NCBI GenBank assembly: GCA_963727415.1
Contig: CAVSGF010000002.1
Span: 620,001-684,000 of the forward strand
DNA: 64,000 bases
Source: DASQPR01 sp963727415
Lineage (GTDB): Bacteria; Actinomycetota; Actinomycetes; Mycobacteriales; Micromonosporaceae
Direction of reading: 5' to 3'
Position 1 is the first letter of the stretch. Every line of letters starts with the position of its first letter. A model generated the notes under the pieces. That model was not told the origin of the DNA, made no database searches, and worked only from the letters and a program-made list of their open reading frames with translations. This document shows, one piece after another, positions 53,587 to 63,028 of the stretch. The position numbers and the translations under genes are program-made.

Positions 53587-55093
53587 CCCCACCGGATTCC
53601 TCACCACCGAGCGCGCCCTGCCGCCCCGCCGGCCGGTGCCGCTGCGGCTGATGGACTGGCGTGACGTGTACACCGGCGGCAGCGACGAGCTGGTCGCCGC
53701 CCAGGCCGGCCGTTGCATGGACTGCGGCATCCCGTTCTGTCACCACGCCTGCCCGCTGAACAACCTCATTCCGGACTGGAACGATCTGGTCCGAACCGGC
53801 GACTGGGCCGGCGCGCTTGACCAGTTGCACGCCACCAACAACTTCCCGGAGTTCACCGGACGGCTGTGCCCGGCGCCGTGCGAAGCGGCGTGCGTGCTCG
53901 GCATCCCCAACCCGGGGACACCGGCCGCTCCGGTCACCATCAAGCAGGTCGAGGTCAGCATCATCGACCGTGGCTTCGACGCCGGCCTGGTGGTGCCGCA
54001 GCCGCCGGCGGCCGAGACCGGCCGTACCGTCGCGGTGGTCGGGTCCGGACCCGCGGGCATGGCCGCCGCTCAGCAGCTCGCCCGGCGCGGACATGCGGTG
54101 ACCGTGTTCGAGCGCGATGCGCGCGTCGGCGGCCTGCTGCGCTACGGAATCCCCGATTTCAAGCTGGAAAAGCGCCATATCGACCGGCGTATGACTCAGC
54201 TGGAGGCCGAGGGTGTGACGTTCCGGACCGGCGTCGATGTCGGTGGCGACGTCACCGTCGCGGAGCTACGGGCGGAGTTCGACGCGGTGCTGCTGGCCTG
54301 CGGCGCTCTGGCCGGGCGCGACATGCCCGAGACCCCGGGCCGCGAGCTGGCCGGTATCCACTTCGCGATGGAGCACCTGGTAGCGGCGAATCGAGTGGTC
54401 TCCGGCGAGGGCCGGAGTGCTGAGGCGAACCCTCTGGACGCCGCCGGCAAACACGTGATCATCATCGGCGGCGGCGACACCGCGGCCGACTGCCTCGGCG
54501 TCGCGCACCGACAGGGCGCCGCCAGCGTGGCGCAGCTGGACATCTACCCGACGCCGCCGGCCGACCGGGACCCGGATCGCGACCCGTGGCCGACCTGGCC
54601 GTGGATCTTGCGTACGTACCCGGCTCATGAGGAAGGCGGTGAGCGGATCTTCGCGGTCGCGGTGACCGAGTTCGCCGGCGCGGATGGCCGGCTGACCGGC
54701 GTCAAGATCGCCGAGGTGGTTGTCGAGAAGGCGAACGGGCGACGAATTGTCACCCGCAAGCCGGGTACTGACCGCGAACTGCGCGCTGACCTCGTACTAC
54801 TGGCCATCGGGTTCACCGGAACGGATGCCCGGGCGGTGACACGGGAGCTTGGTCTCGCGAGTACGGTGACGGGTGGCATTGATACCAACGGCGGCGATCA
54901 TGCTGGCGCAGAGGTCTCGACCAGTCGTCCTCTACGGACTCGTTCTTCGTCCTACGAGATCGGCGGTCCGCACGTGGCAGGCATTTTCCTGGCCGGAGAC
55001 ATGCGCCAAGGCGCGTCGCTGGTGGTCACCGCGATTGCCGAGGGGCGCGCCGCGGCCACCGAAATTGACGCATACCTGGAGAGATTAGCCTGA
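53579..55093 (+). CDS. gltD: Glutamate synthase small subunit
   Basis: A 504-aa NADPH-oxidising subunit. The N-terminal 4Fe-4S ligands are in CMDCGIPFCHHACPLNNLIPDW and RLCPAPCEAAC, the FAD-binding loop in VAVVGSGPAGMAAAQQLARRG, the NADPH loop in VIIIGGGDTAADC, and a final GIFLAGDMRQGASLVV closes the fold. It overlaps the gltB end by 8 bp, and its stop overlaps the pyk start (TGATG). Confidence 0.95.
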   Translation: MPDPTGFLTTERALPPRRPVPLRLMDWRDVYTGGSDELVAAQAGRCMDCGIPFCHHACPLNNLIPDWNDLVRTGDWAGALDQLHATNNFPEFTGRLCPAPCEAACVLGIPNPGTPAAPVTIKQVEVSIIDRGFDAGLVVPQPPAAETGRTVAVVGSGPAGMAAAQQLARRGHAVTVFERDARVGGLLRYGIPDFKLEKRHIDRRMTQLEAEGVTFRTGVDVGGDVTVAELRAEFDAVLLACGALAGRDMPETPGRELAGIHFAMEHLVAANRVVSGEGRSAEANPLDAAGKHVIIIGGGDTAADCLGVAHRQGAASVAQLDIYPTPPADRDPDRDPWPTWPWILRTYPAHEEGGERIFAVAVTEFAGADGRLTGVKIAEVVVEKANGRRIVTRKPGTDRELRADLVLLAIGFTGTDARAVTRELGLASTVTGGIDTNGGDHAGAEVSTSRPLRTRSSSYEIGGPHVAGIFLAGDMRQGASLVVTAIAEGRAAATEIDAYLERLA

Positions 55094-56520
55094 TGTCCGT
55101 GAAACGTCGCGCGAAGATCGTCTGCACACTCGGCCCAGCGGTCGGCAGCCCGGAGCGGATCCGCGGTCTCGTCGACGCCGGCATGGACGTCGCTCGCCTC
55201 AACTTCAGCCACGGATCGCATGACGACCACCAAGGCATGTATGAGCTGGTCCGCAGCGCCTCGCTGGAGGCTAACCGGCCGGTCGGGATCCTCGCCGACC
55301 TGCAGGGCCCGAAGATCAGGCTGGGAAGGTTCGCCAACGGCCCGGTGGCGTGGCGTACCGGAGACACCATCACGATCACCAGCGACGATGTCGAGGGTAC
55401 GGCCGAGCGGGTGTCATGCACCTACCGGAAGCTGCCGCAGGAGGTCAAGGCCGGTGACCGGCTCCTGGTCGACGATGGCCGGGTGTCCCTGGAGGTCACG
55501 GGCGTCCGGGGCAGTGACATCTCCTGCCTGATCGTCGAGGGTGGCATCGTCTCCAACCACAAGGGCGTGTCGCTGCCGAACGTGGCCGTGTCGGTGCCGG
55601 CCATGTCGGACAAGGACGAGGCGGACCTGCGGTTCGCGCTGCGGCTCGGTGTCGACCTGGTGGCGCTGTCGTTCGTCCGGTCTCCGGACGACATCAAGCT
55701 GGTCCACTCGGTGATGGACGAAGAGGGCATCCGGGTCCCGGTCATCGCCAAGGTCGAGAAGCCGGAGGCGGTAGCCGCGCTGGAGGCCATCGTTGACGCC
55801 TTCGACGGCATCATGGTGGCGCGCGGCGACCTCGGCGTGGAGATGCCGCTGGACCAGGTTCCGCTGGTGCAGAAGCGGTGCGTCCAGCTCGGCCGTGAGT
55901 CGGCCAAGCCGGTGATCGTGGCGACCCAGATGCTCGACTCGATGATCGAGAACTCCCGGCCGACCCGGGCGGAAGCCTCCGACGTCGCGAACGCGGTGCT
56001 CGACGGCGCGGACGCGGTGATGCTCTCCGGCGAGACCAGCGTCGGCAAGTTCCCGGTGCTCACCGTCTCGACCATGGCGCGGATCATCCAGACCACCGAG
56101 TCCGGCTCGTTCAACGTGCCAGACCTGCAGCATGCTCCGCGTACCCGATCCGGGGCGATCTCGTTCGCCGCCGCCGGCATCGCCGAGGCGATCGGGGCCA
56201 AGGCACTTGTCGCGTTCACCCAGAGCGGCGACACCGTGCGCCGGATGGCGCGGCTGCACTCCGATCTCCCGCTGATCGCCTGCACCCCGATCCCGCAGGT
56301 CGCGAACCAGCTCGCCCTGTCGTGGGGAGTTCAGACCGTGCTGGTCCGGTCGGTGCGCCACACCGACGACATGTTCCGGCAGGTTGACGGCGCGCTGCTG
56401 GAGGCCGGGGCGGCCACCAGCGGTGACTTCGTGGTGATCGTGGCGGGCGTTCCGGCCAACACCCCGGGCTCGACCAACACGCTGCGGGTACACCAGATCG
56501 GGTCGCTGGTCGACGCATGA
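55093..56520 (+). CDS. pyk: Pyruvate kinase
   Basis: A 475-aa glycolytic enzyme: RRAKIVCTLGPAVGSPERI start, LNFSHGSHDDH, ILADLQGPKIRLG, a B domain, the catalytic Lys in VPVIAKVEKPEAV, and the metal-binding segment DGIMVARGDLGVEMP; a C-terminal regulatory domain follows. It is coupled to gltD and overlaps the thioesterase gene by ATGA. Confidence 0.97.
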   Translation: MSVKRRAKIVCTLGPAVGSPERIRGLVDAGMDVARLNFSHGSHDDHQGMYELVRSASLEANRPVGILADLQGPKIRLGRFANGPVAWRTGDTITITSDDVEGTAERVSCTYRKLPQEVKAGDRLLVDDGRVSLEVTGVRGSDISCLIVEGGIVSNHKGVSLPNVAVSVPAMSDKDEADLRFALRLGVDLVALSFVRSPDDIKLVHSVMDEEGIRVPVIAKVEKPEAVAALEAIVDAFDGIMVARGDLGVEMPLDQVPLVQKRCVQLGRESAKPVIVATQMLDSMIENSRPTRAEASDVANAVLDGADAVMLSGETSVGKFPVLTVSTMARIIQTTESGSFNVPDLQHAPRTRSGAISFAAAGIAEAIGAKALVAFTQSGDTVRRMARLHSDLPLIACTPIPQVANQLALSWGVQTVLVRSVRHTDDMFRQVDGALLEAGAATSGDFVVIVAGVPANTPGSTNTLRVHQIGSLVDA

Positions 56521-57395
56521 GCCAGTTGCCGGTCGGCCAGGAGGCCGTCGATCTGCTGGTCGAACTGCTCGACCTGGACCGGGTCGACGACAACCTGTTC
56601 CGGGGCAGCAGCCCTCCGGTCGGGCCGCAGCGGGTGTACGGCGGCCAGGTCGCGGCTCAGGCGCTGGTCGCCGCCGGCCGCACCGTTGACACCAGCCGCA
56701 CCGTCCACTCATTGCACGGCTACTTCGTGCGTCCCGGCGACCCGATCGAGCCGATTCACTACAGCGTCGAGAACGTTCGCGACGGCCGGTCGTTCAGCGT
56801 GCGCCGGTCGGTCGCGCTGCAGCACGGCCGGCCGATCTTCTTCATGTCGGCGTCGTTCCAGCGTGCCGAGATCGGGCTCGACCACCAGGTCCCGGCGCCG
56901 CTGGACGTGCCTGAACCGGACCAGTTGCCGACCATGGTCTCGCGCCTGGAGGCTTATCCGGAGCGGCTGGAGTTCTGGAACCTGATTCCACGCCCGATCG
57001 ACGTGCGGTACGTCGGCGAGCCAGGCTGGATCCAGGCCGGCAGCCGGCCCGCCGACGAGCGTCAGCGGGTATGGATGCGCATCGACGGCAAGCTGCCGGA
57101 CGACCCTCTCGTGCACGCGTGCGCTCTCACGTTCGCCTCGGATCTCACCCTGCTCGACTCGGTACTGGGCACCCACGGTGAGGTGTGGGGACCCGGCGGC
57201 TTCATCGGCGCCAGCCTCGACCACGCGCTTTGGTTCCACCGGTCATTCCGGGCCGACGAGTGGTTCCTGTACGACTGCTTCAGCCCGTCCGCGTCGGGCA
57301 GCCGCGGCCTGGCCAACGGCCGCATGTTCGCCTCCGACGGCCGCCTCATCGCGAGTGCGGTTCAAGAGGGGTTGCTGCGCCGGATCGGCGCCTGA
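56517..57395 (+). CDS. tesB: Acyl-CoA thioesterase II
   Basis: A 292-aa double-hotdog thioesterase. The N-terminal half has RVYGGQVAAQALVAAGRTV and VHSLHGYFVRPGDP; the C-terminal half has LTFASDLTLLDSVLG (conserved Asp) and SLDHALWFHRSFRADEWFLYD, followed by SRGLANGRMFASDGRL. It hydrolyses medium/long acyl-CoA. Last gene of the glt-pyk unit. Confidence 0.93.
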   Translation: MSQLPVGQEAVDLLVELLDLDRVDDNLFRGSSPPVGPQRVYGGQVAAQALVAAGRTVDTSRTVHSLHGYFVRPGDPIEPIHYSVENVRDGRSFSVRRSVALQHGRPIFFMSASFQRAEIGLDHQVPAPLDVPEPDQLPTMVSRLEAYPERLEFWNLIPRPIDVRYVGEPGWIQAGSRPADERQRVWMRIDGKLPDDPLVHACALTFASDLTLLDSVLGTHGEVWGPGGFIGASLDHALWFHRSFRADEWFLYDCFSPSASGSRGLANGRMFASDGRLIASAVQEGLLRRIGA

Positions 57396-57403
57396 CCACG
57401 CTG

Positions 57404-57437
57404 GGCCTCCGGGGGTTCGCGCCCCCGGTCCGAGGCC
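57404..57437 (+). terminator. Hairpin terminator after tesB
   Basis: CCGGGGG (57409-57415) pairs with CCCCCGG (57422-57428) around TTCGCG, extended by outer GGCCT/AGGCC arms. It lies 9 bp past the tesB stop; no U-run follows, as is usual in this GC range. Confidence 0.7.
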
Positions 57438-57484
57438 GGCCTGTCGTGGTGCCACTCTGGGGCCGCGGCTAGGGCCGCCCCGCT

Positions 57485-57490
57485 TATGAT
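57485..57490 (+). promoter_or_regulatory. -10 box for a leaderless rrf2 mRNA
   Basis: TATGAT ends 6 nt before GTG 57497; no ribosome-binding site is seen. Confidence 0.65.
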
Positions 57491-57496
57491 CGTCAT

Positions 57497-57967
57497 GTGC
57501 GACTGTCGGCGAGAGTGGACTATGCCCTGCGTGCGACCGCGGAGCTGGCAGCGGCGCAACTGGCCGCCGCGGGCGCCGGCGCGGCCCCGGTCACTGCCGA
57601 GAAGCTCGCCACCTCGCAGCAGATCCCGGCCAAGTTCCTGGAAAGCATCCTGGTGCAGCTGCGGCGCGGCGGCGTGGTCACCGCGCAGCGCGGGCCGGAG
57701 GGCGGATACTGGCTGACCCGGCCCGCCGCGGAGATCTCCCTGGCCGACATCATCCGGGTGATCGACGGTCCGCTGGCCCACGTCCGTGGTACCCGCCCGG
57801 AAGATCTCGGGTATCGGGGAGCGGCGACCCGCTTGCAGGATGTCTGGATCGCGCTGAGGGCCAGTGAGCGGCAGATCCTGGAACTGGTCTCGCTGGCCGA
57901 TGTGGCCAGCGGTGATCTGCCGGACCGGGTTCGTGAATTGATCGCGGATCCGCGGGCCTGGGCCTGA
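57497..57967 (+). CDS. Rrf2-family transcriptional regulator, cysteine-free
   Basis: A 156-aa regulator beginning RLSARVDYALRATAELA, the Rrf2 winged helix, with KFLESILVQLRRGGVVTAQRGPEGGYWLTRPAAEISLADIIRVIDGPLA. It has no Cys at all, so it cannot bind an Fe-S cluster as IscR, NsrR or RsrR do; it may instead sense through protein contact, as CymR does. The target is unknown. Confidence 0.9.
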   Translation: MRLSARVDYALRATAELAAAQLAAAGAGAAPVTAEKLATSQQIPAKFLESILVQLRRGGVVTAQRGPEGGYWLTRPAAEISLADIIRVIDGPLAHVRGTRPEDLGYRGAATRLQDVWIALRASERQILELVSLADVASGDLPDRVRELIADPRAWA

Positions 57968-58029
57968 TAAGAGTGTCCGCTCGGAGCGGCTGATTGCGCC
58001 GCGGGCCCGCATCCGTCAGAGTGCTTGCC

Positions 58030-59259
58030 GTGCGTCGACGCGGGATGAAGAACCTGGCACTGGCCACCGTCGCGGCTCTCGCATTGGCCGGGTGCACTGG
58101 TCAGGACGCACGATGGCACGGTCAGACCGCCCCGTCGGCGAGTCCGGCCACACCGGCTAGCTCGGCCCGTCCGGGCGCGGCGCCGCCATCCGGGCCATCC
58201 GGGCCATCCGGGCCGCGCACTCTGACCATCCTGGGCGCCGGTGACGAGCTGCTGCATCCGCCAGTGTGGGCCCAGGGCCGGGCGGACGCGGAGTCGTCCG
58301 GCTTGGGCCGCACCTACTATTTCGACAAGATCTTCGCCAGCGTGCGCCCGGCGATCACGGCGGCCAGCTTGGCGATCTGCCATCTGGAGACGCCGCTCGG
58401 TCCGGCCGGCGGCCCGTTCTCCGGGTACCCGAGGTTCAGCGTGCCGCCCCAGATCGCCACCGCCATCGCCGACGTCGGGTACGACACCTGCTCGACCGCT
58501 TCCAATCACACCCTGGACCAGGGCCGGGCGGGCATCAAACGAACTCTTGACGCGCTCGACGCCGCCGGCGTCAAGCACACCGGCAGCTACCGGACCAAGG
58601 CCGACTCGACCCAGCCGGACCTGATCGAGGTGATCCCGCGGGGCGGCGGCGCACCGGTCACGGTCGCGCAGCTGTCGTACACGTTCGGTTTCAACGGCCT
58701 CAAGCGCCCGCGGCCGTGGGTGGCCAACCAGACCGACGCGGCGTCGATCCTCGCCGCCGCGCACCAGGCCCGGGCCGCTGGAGCCCAGATCGTGGTGCTG
58801 TCGATCCACTGGGGCGTGGAGTACGACCACACACCCAACGCTGACCAGAAAGCCCTGGCCACGCGACTGCTGGCGTCACCGGACATCGACCTGATCCTCG
58901 GCTGCCATGAGCACGTGGTGCAGCCGATCGGGACGGCGTCCGGCAAATGGGTGGTCTACGGCATGGGCAACCAGCTGGCGCGGCATGCCAAGCCGGTGAA
59001 CGCGAATCGCGAGGGAATCATGCCGGAGTTCACCTTCACCGAGGTATCCGCCGGGCGCTGGCGGGTCACCACGGCGGCGGTCATTCCCACCTGGGTGACG
59101 CTCGACCCGATCCGGGTCATCAACCTGCCGGCGGCGCTGGCCTCGCGGGATCTGCCGGCCGCCACGCGCGCGACCTACCAGGCGGCCTTGGATCGGATCA
59201 CCCGCTATGTCGACGGGCTCGGCCCCAAGATCACGGTGACGTCCGGCGTCTCGTCCTGA
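58030..59259 (+). CDS. CapA-family lipoprotein (metallophosphatase-like)
   Basis: A 409-aa predicted lipoprotein: the signal MKNLALATVAALALAGC ends in a lipobox, then comes a Pro/Ser/Ala linker with GPS repeats from 9-bp units. The CapA/PgsA fold follows, with ICHLETPL, TASNHTLDQG, LSIHWGVEYDHTPN, LILGCHEHVVQPI and VVYGMGNQLA carrying the metal-binding His/Asp/Asn. Relatives act in poly-gamma-glutamate or cell-surface polymer synthesis. GTG 58030 is chosen; ATG 58045 is also possible. CAGAGT lies 7 nt before the GTG. Confidence 0.87.
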   Translation: MRRRGMKNLALATVAALALAGCTGQDARWHGQTAPSASPATPASSARPGAAPPSGPSGPSGPRTLTILGAGDELLHPPVWAQGRADAESSGLGRTYYFDKIFASVRPAITAASLAICHLETPLGPAGGPFSGYPRFSVPPQIATAIADVGYDTCSTASNHTLDQGRAGIKRTLDALDAAGVKHTGSYRTKADSTQPDLIEVIPRGGGAPVTVAQLSYTFGFNGLKRPRPWVANQTDAASILAAAHQARAAGAQIVVLSIHWGVEYDHTPNADQKALATRLLASPDIDLILGCHEHVVQPIGTASGKWVVYGMGNQLARHAKPVNANREGIMPEFTFTEVSAGRWRVTTAAVIPTWVTLDPIRVINLPAALASRDLPAATRATYQAALDRITRYVDGLGPKITVTSGVSS

Positions 59260-59661
59260 CCCAACCCAACGATTGCGTACCGACGTCGCGATCCTGGATG
59301 CCGTTCACTGACCGGCCGGTTAGCCTGGCAGGCCACGACCTGGCCGGAGCCTGGACCGGACGTCAAGGACCGGCCGGTTGACACCGGCCCGGCCCAGGAC
59401 CGGCCAGGCGCCGCATCAATACAACCGCATCAGCACAACCGCATCACACAGCACAACCGCATCAGCACAACCGCATCAGCACAACCGCATCAGCACAACC
59501 GCATCAGCACAACCGCACCGGTACAACGGTGGACCAGGGCAACCATCCGTCCGGCCGGTGAGTCTTTAATTCGACACACCGTACCGACCACGCGCGAACC
59601 ACCGGGGTGCTCCCACCGGATCCGGGCGCGCGACCGGCGAGTCAAGGAGCCCGGAACATCT
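59260..59661. other. Gene-free stretch with 14-bp repeat array
   Basis: It begins after the CapA-like gene and ends at the permease start. GACCGGCCGGTT occurs at 59310 and 59368. From 59425 to 59517 a 14-bp repeat (AACCGCATCAGCAC) runs with one 4-bp insertion. An AAGGAG at 59644-59649 may serve the permease gene, though the spacing is long. No gene was seen. Confidence 0.7.
59425..59517. repeat. 14-bp tandem repeat, about 7 units
   Basis: The ACCGCATC core recurs at 59425, 59439, 59457, 59471, 59485, 59499 and 59513, each step 14 bp except one of 18. Much more A-rich than the surrounding DNA. No unique spacers, so not CRISPR. Confidence 0.9.
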
Positions 59662-62355
59662 ATGCGGATCTTGAACAGCCCGTGGTGGCGAGCGCCGTTC
59701 CAGCTGGTGCGCCGGCCGGGGGTGGCCCTCTCGCTGATCGCCGCCACGTTCGTGGCCGCGCTGCCGGCCGCGGCGGCACCGCTGTTCCTCGGCACCGCAC
59801 AGTCGGCGACGGTCAATTCCCAGGTCGCCGATGCCTGCCCGAATGTCAGCGGTGTGACGGTGTCGAGCTCCCTGTTCAACGCCAATCCCGGCGACGTGAA
59901 GCTGGCCGCGAGCAACGTCGCCTCTCAGATCGCCAGGATCCCGAACGTGGCACCGGCCCTCACCACGGTGTTCCAGATCAAGATCCCGGTCATCGGCTTG
60001 CCGAGCAACGACCCGACGGCCCATCCCTGGCTGACCACGTTGATGTCACGCGATGGCTTCCAGGACCACATCAAGATCCTCGCCAAGGCCGACAACCCTG
60101 GCCCGATGAGCATATGGGTGCCCGATGACATCGCGGCTACCTGGCACGTCGAGCCCGGTGATCGCATCACCATCGGCTCGGGGATGACACCGGTCACGGT
60201 CGCCGCGATCTACAAGAACATGAACGTCGGGCACGTGGATCGGTTCTGGTGCTCGGTCCGCGGCGTGTTCCAGGGCAACATCCTGGCCGAGACCGGGCAG
60301 CCGTCGCTGCTGCTCGGCGACCTCGACACGGTCCTCACGGTGCTGAACGCGAGCCGGTCGTCCTACCCGGCACCAATGGCGGTATTCGAGTCGCCGCTGG
60401 TCAACCCGGCTCCGTCGCCCGAGCTGGCGTCGCGGACCACGAGCGAGCTGTCCCGGCGTACCTCGGATCTGATCGACGCCTTCCGCGTCACGAACACGTA
60501 CCCCGGCGGCACCCGGGCCGTTTATGGCGGCGGCACCCGGGCCGGCGTCAGTTCGCATCTGCCGCTGTTCATGAGCCGCGCCGCACTGGTCGAGCGCACG
60601 CTGAAGGTACCGATTTACGCGGTGTCCGCGGCCGGAGCGCTGGTCGGCCTGATCGTCCTCGGTGCCGCCACGGTCCTCTGGGCGCGGCGGCGCGAGCATG
60701 AGCTGTCCGTGCTCGCCGTGCGCGGCGCGGCGCCACTCGCCCTGGGGATCAAGGCGGTCCTTGAGGCCATCCCGGCGGTGCTGATCGGAGGCGGCCTGTC
60801 CGTACTGGCGGCGCGCTGGCTTGTCATCCAGGTCGGCCCGGCCGGGACGCTCTCAGAGCAAGCTCAGATTGTCGGTGTGTGGTCGACCGCGGGGGTGATC
60901 GGAGCCGCCGTCATCACCATCGCGCTGGTCGCCACCCGTCGCGCTCGGGCCCTCACCGACACCACTGGGCACCTTCATCACCAGCACCGGCTGCTGGGTG
61001 TGCCGTGGGAACTGCTCATTTTCGCCGCCGCATGGGTGCTGTGGGCCCGGATGGGTGGCGATCTGATCAGCTCGGACGGCGGCGTCGCGGTCGGCGGGAC
61101 GGTGGTGTCACTGCCGCCCCGGTCACTGGTCATCCCGATCATGCTGATCGTGGCGAGCAGCGTGCTCGCCGCCCGCGTCGTCGCGGTGTGGCTGCGGCGT
61201 AGCGGAACCCGGGGCAATCCGCGCGGCCACGCCCGCTATCTCGCCCGGCGCCGGCTGGCCCGGGAACCAGTGATCGCCGCGCTGCTGCTGGCGATCGCGG
61301 CGATCCCGGCCGCGGTCGCCGGGTTCGCGGCCACCGCTGCCGGATCGGTGCAGACCACCATCGAGTCCAAGGCACTCGCCGCGGTCGGGGCGGACATCGT
61401 GATCCGCACCGGTACCGAGACGCCGGTACCGGCTGATATCGCAGCCATCGGCCCGGCCACGGCGGTCATCCGCACCAATGGCGTTTATGTGGGCAGGTAT
61501 CAGGCCGTTCTGCTGGGCGTTGACCCGGAGCAGTTCAAGAAGGTCGCGACGGTCGGATCGAGGGTGGCCGGCCCGGCCTTCGGCAAGACCCTGGACCGGA
61601 TGTCGCGCGAAACCGCCGCCACGGCGACACCGACCATACTCGCCAGCGCCCCGATCGAGGCGGGCCCGGCCGACTTGGTCTCGGCGGACCAGACGCTGCA
61701 CGTCAACATCGTCCGGGTGGACAACCTGCCGGCCGCGGAGAACAACCTGCCGGTGCTGATCGCCTCTCGGTCGGTCGTCGGTGACGGCATCTTCGGTGGC
61801 GCGGCGAGCCCGCAGATCTGGGTGCGCACACCGCATACCGCTCAGGTCCAGGCCGCCGCCCTCGGGAACAAGGACCTGGATGTGACCAATATCAGCATCG
61901 CGTCGGACCTGTACGCCGACACCCTGTTCGAGCCGATCACCTACATGTTCCAGTACTTCGTCGCGATCGCGCTGCTCACCGGATTGGTGGTGGCGGTCGG
62001 CCTGCTGCTGTACCTGGAATCCCGCACGATCGCGCACCGGCGCGCGTACATCATGGCCCGGCGGATGGGGCTGCGACCGCGCACCCACCGGGCCGCGCTG
62101 TTGCTGGAGATGTGCACCGCGCTGGGCGCCGGGCTCGCGGTCGCCACCGGTACCGTCGTCTTGATCTGTTACGCGATGCGGACGTCGTTCGACGTGAATC
62201 CGGCAAAAGCGCCGGGAACCGTGCTGGCCGTATCGATTCCGGCGATCTCGGCGATCGTCGGTAGTGTCCTGGTCACCGCGGTCGCGGCCGCGCTGTTCGG
62301 CCATGCCCGGATCGCCCGGGCCAAGCCCGCGGAGGTGCTGCGCGATGCTGTCTGA
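59662..62355 (+). CDS. FtsX-like ABC transporter permease
   Basis: An 897-aa permease of the MacB/FtsX type with duplicated architecture. An N-terminal membrane helix (about 18-40) precedes a large extracytoplasmic domain to about residue 310, then three helices (about 318-340, 365-385, 405-425) and a fourth to sixth region near 450-515. A second extracytoplasmic domain (to about 750) and three C-terminal helices follow. Functions of such systems include export or envelope signalling rather than import. The two ATPase genes downstream complete the transporter. Confidence 0.87.
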   Translation: MRILNSPWWRAPFQLVRRPGVALSLIAATFVAALPAAAAPLFLGTAQSATVNSQVADACPNVSGVTVSSSLFNANPGDVKLAASNVASQIARIPNVAPALTTVFQIKIPVIGLPSNDPTAHPWLTTLMSRDGFQDHIKILAKADNPGPMSIWVPDDIAATWHVEPGDRITIGSGMTPVTVAAIYKNMNVGHVDRFWCSVRGVFQGNILAETGQPSLLLGDLDTVLTVLNASRSSYPAPMAVFESPLVNPAPSPELASRTTSELSRRTSDLIDAFRVTNTYPGGTRAVYGGGTRAGVSSHLPLFMSRAALVERTLKVPIYAVSAAGALVGLIVLGAATVLWARRREHELSVLAVRGAAPLALGIKAVLEAIPAVLIGGGLSVLAARWLVIQVGPAGTLSEQAQIVGVWSTAGVIGAAVITIALVATRRARALTDTTGHLHHQHRLLGVPWELLIFAAAWVLWARMGGDLISSDGGVAVGGTVVSLPPRSLVIPIMLIVASSVLAARVVAVWLRRSGTRGNPRGHARYLARRRLAREPVIAALLLAIAAIPAAVAGFAATAAGSVQTTIESKALAAVGADIVIRTGTETPVPADIAAIGPATAVIRTNGVYVGRYQAVLLGVDPEQFKKVATVGSRVAGPAFGKTLDRMSRETAATATPTILASAPIEAGPADLVSADQTLHVNIVRVDNLPAAENNLPVLIASRSVVGDGIFGGAASPQIWVRTPHTAQVQAAALGNKDLDVTNISIASDLYADTLFEPITYMFQYFVAIALLTGLVVAVGLLLYLESRTIAHRRAYIMARRMGLRPRTHRAALLLEMCTALGAGLAVATGTVVLICYAMRTSFDVNPAKAPGTVLAVSIPAISAIVGSVLVTAVAAALFGHARIARAKPAEVLRDAV

Positions 62356-63028
62356 TGTCGTGGTGTGCCGGGAGGTTTGCCGCAGCTACGAGACGGTGAC
62401 CGGACCGGTGGAGGTGCTGCGCGGTGTGGACCTCGCTATACCTCGGCGTGCGATCACCGCGTTGCGGGGACCGTCCGGTTCCGGGAAGTCGACATTGTTG
62501 CGGCTGATCGGCTGCGTCGAGCGGGCCGAGTCCGGCGCGGTTGATTTCGACGGCGAGGACACCACCTCCATGTCCCGCCGCAAGCGGCGCCGGCTCCGGC
62601 GCCGTGACATCGGCGTCATCCACCAGGATCCAGCCAGCAACCTGCTGGACTACCTGACCGTCCGCCAGCACCTGGAGCTGGGCATCCGGATGCGCGGACT
62701 CCGTCCCGGCCCCGGCCAGATCGAGCGGCTGCTGGAGCGACTCGGCATCGCCGACCGGGCCGATCACAGGCCCCGGGAACTTTCCGGCGGTCAGCAGCAG
62801 CGGGCCGCGATCGCGTTCGCCGCGATCGGCCGGCCGTCATTGATCGTCGCCGACGAACCGACCGGCCATCTGGACCACACCAGTGGCGAGACGGTGATGG
62901 GCGCGCTGACCACGGTGGCGTCCTCCGGTGTCGCGGTGGTGATCGCGACACACGACCGCATCGTCGCCGACCGCGCCGACCGGGTCGTGGATCTGGCCGA
63001 CGGTGTCGTGGTAGGAGGACGGCGATGA
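62345..63028 (+). CDS. ABC transporter ATP-binding protein (LolD/MacB type)
   Basis: A 227-aa ATPase: Walker A GPSGSGKSTLLRLIGC, signature LSGGQQQRAAIAFAAIG, Walker B LIVADEPTGHLD, H-loop ATHDRIV. The start ATG 62345 lies within the last codons of the permease gene, an 11-bp overlap. It overlaps the second ATPase by ATGA. Confidence 0.92.
   Translation: MLSDVVVCREVCRSYETVTGPVEVLRGVDLAIPRRAITALRGPSGSGKSTLLRLIGCVERAESGAVDFDGEDTTSMSRRKRRRLRRRDIGVIHQDPASNLLDYLTVRQHLELGIRMRGLRPGPGQIERLLERLGIADRADHRPRELSGGQQQRAAIAFAAIGRPSLIVADEPTGHLDHTSGETVMGALTTVASSGVAVVIATHDRIVADRADRVVDLADGVVVGGRR

Noticed and set aside
59425..59517. CRISPR array
   Set aside because: Repeats are contiguous with no spacers and the unit is only 14 bp; no cas genes are present.
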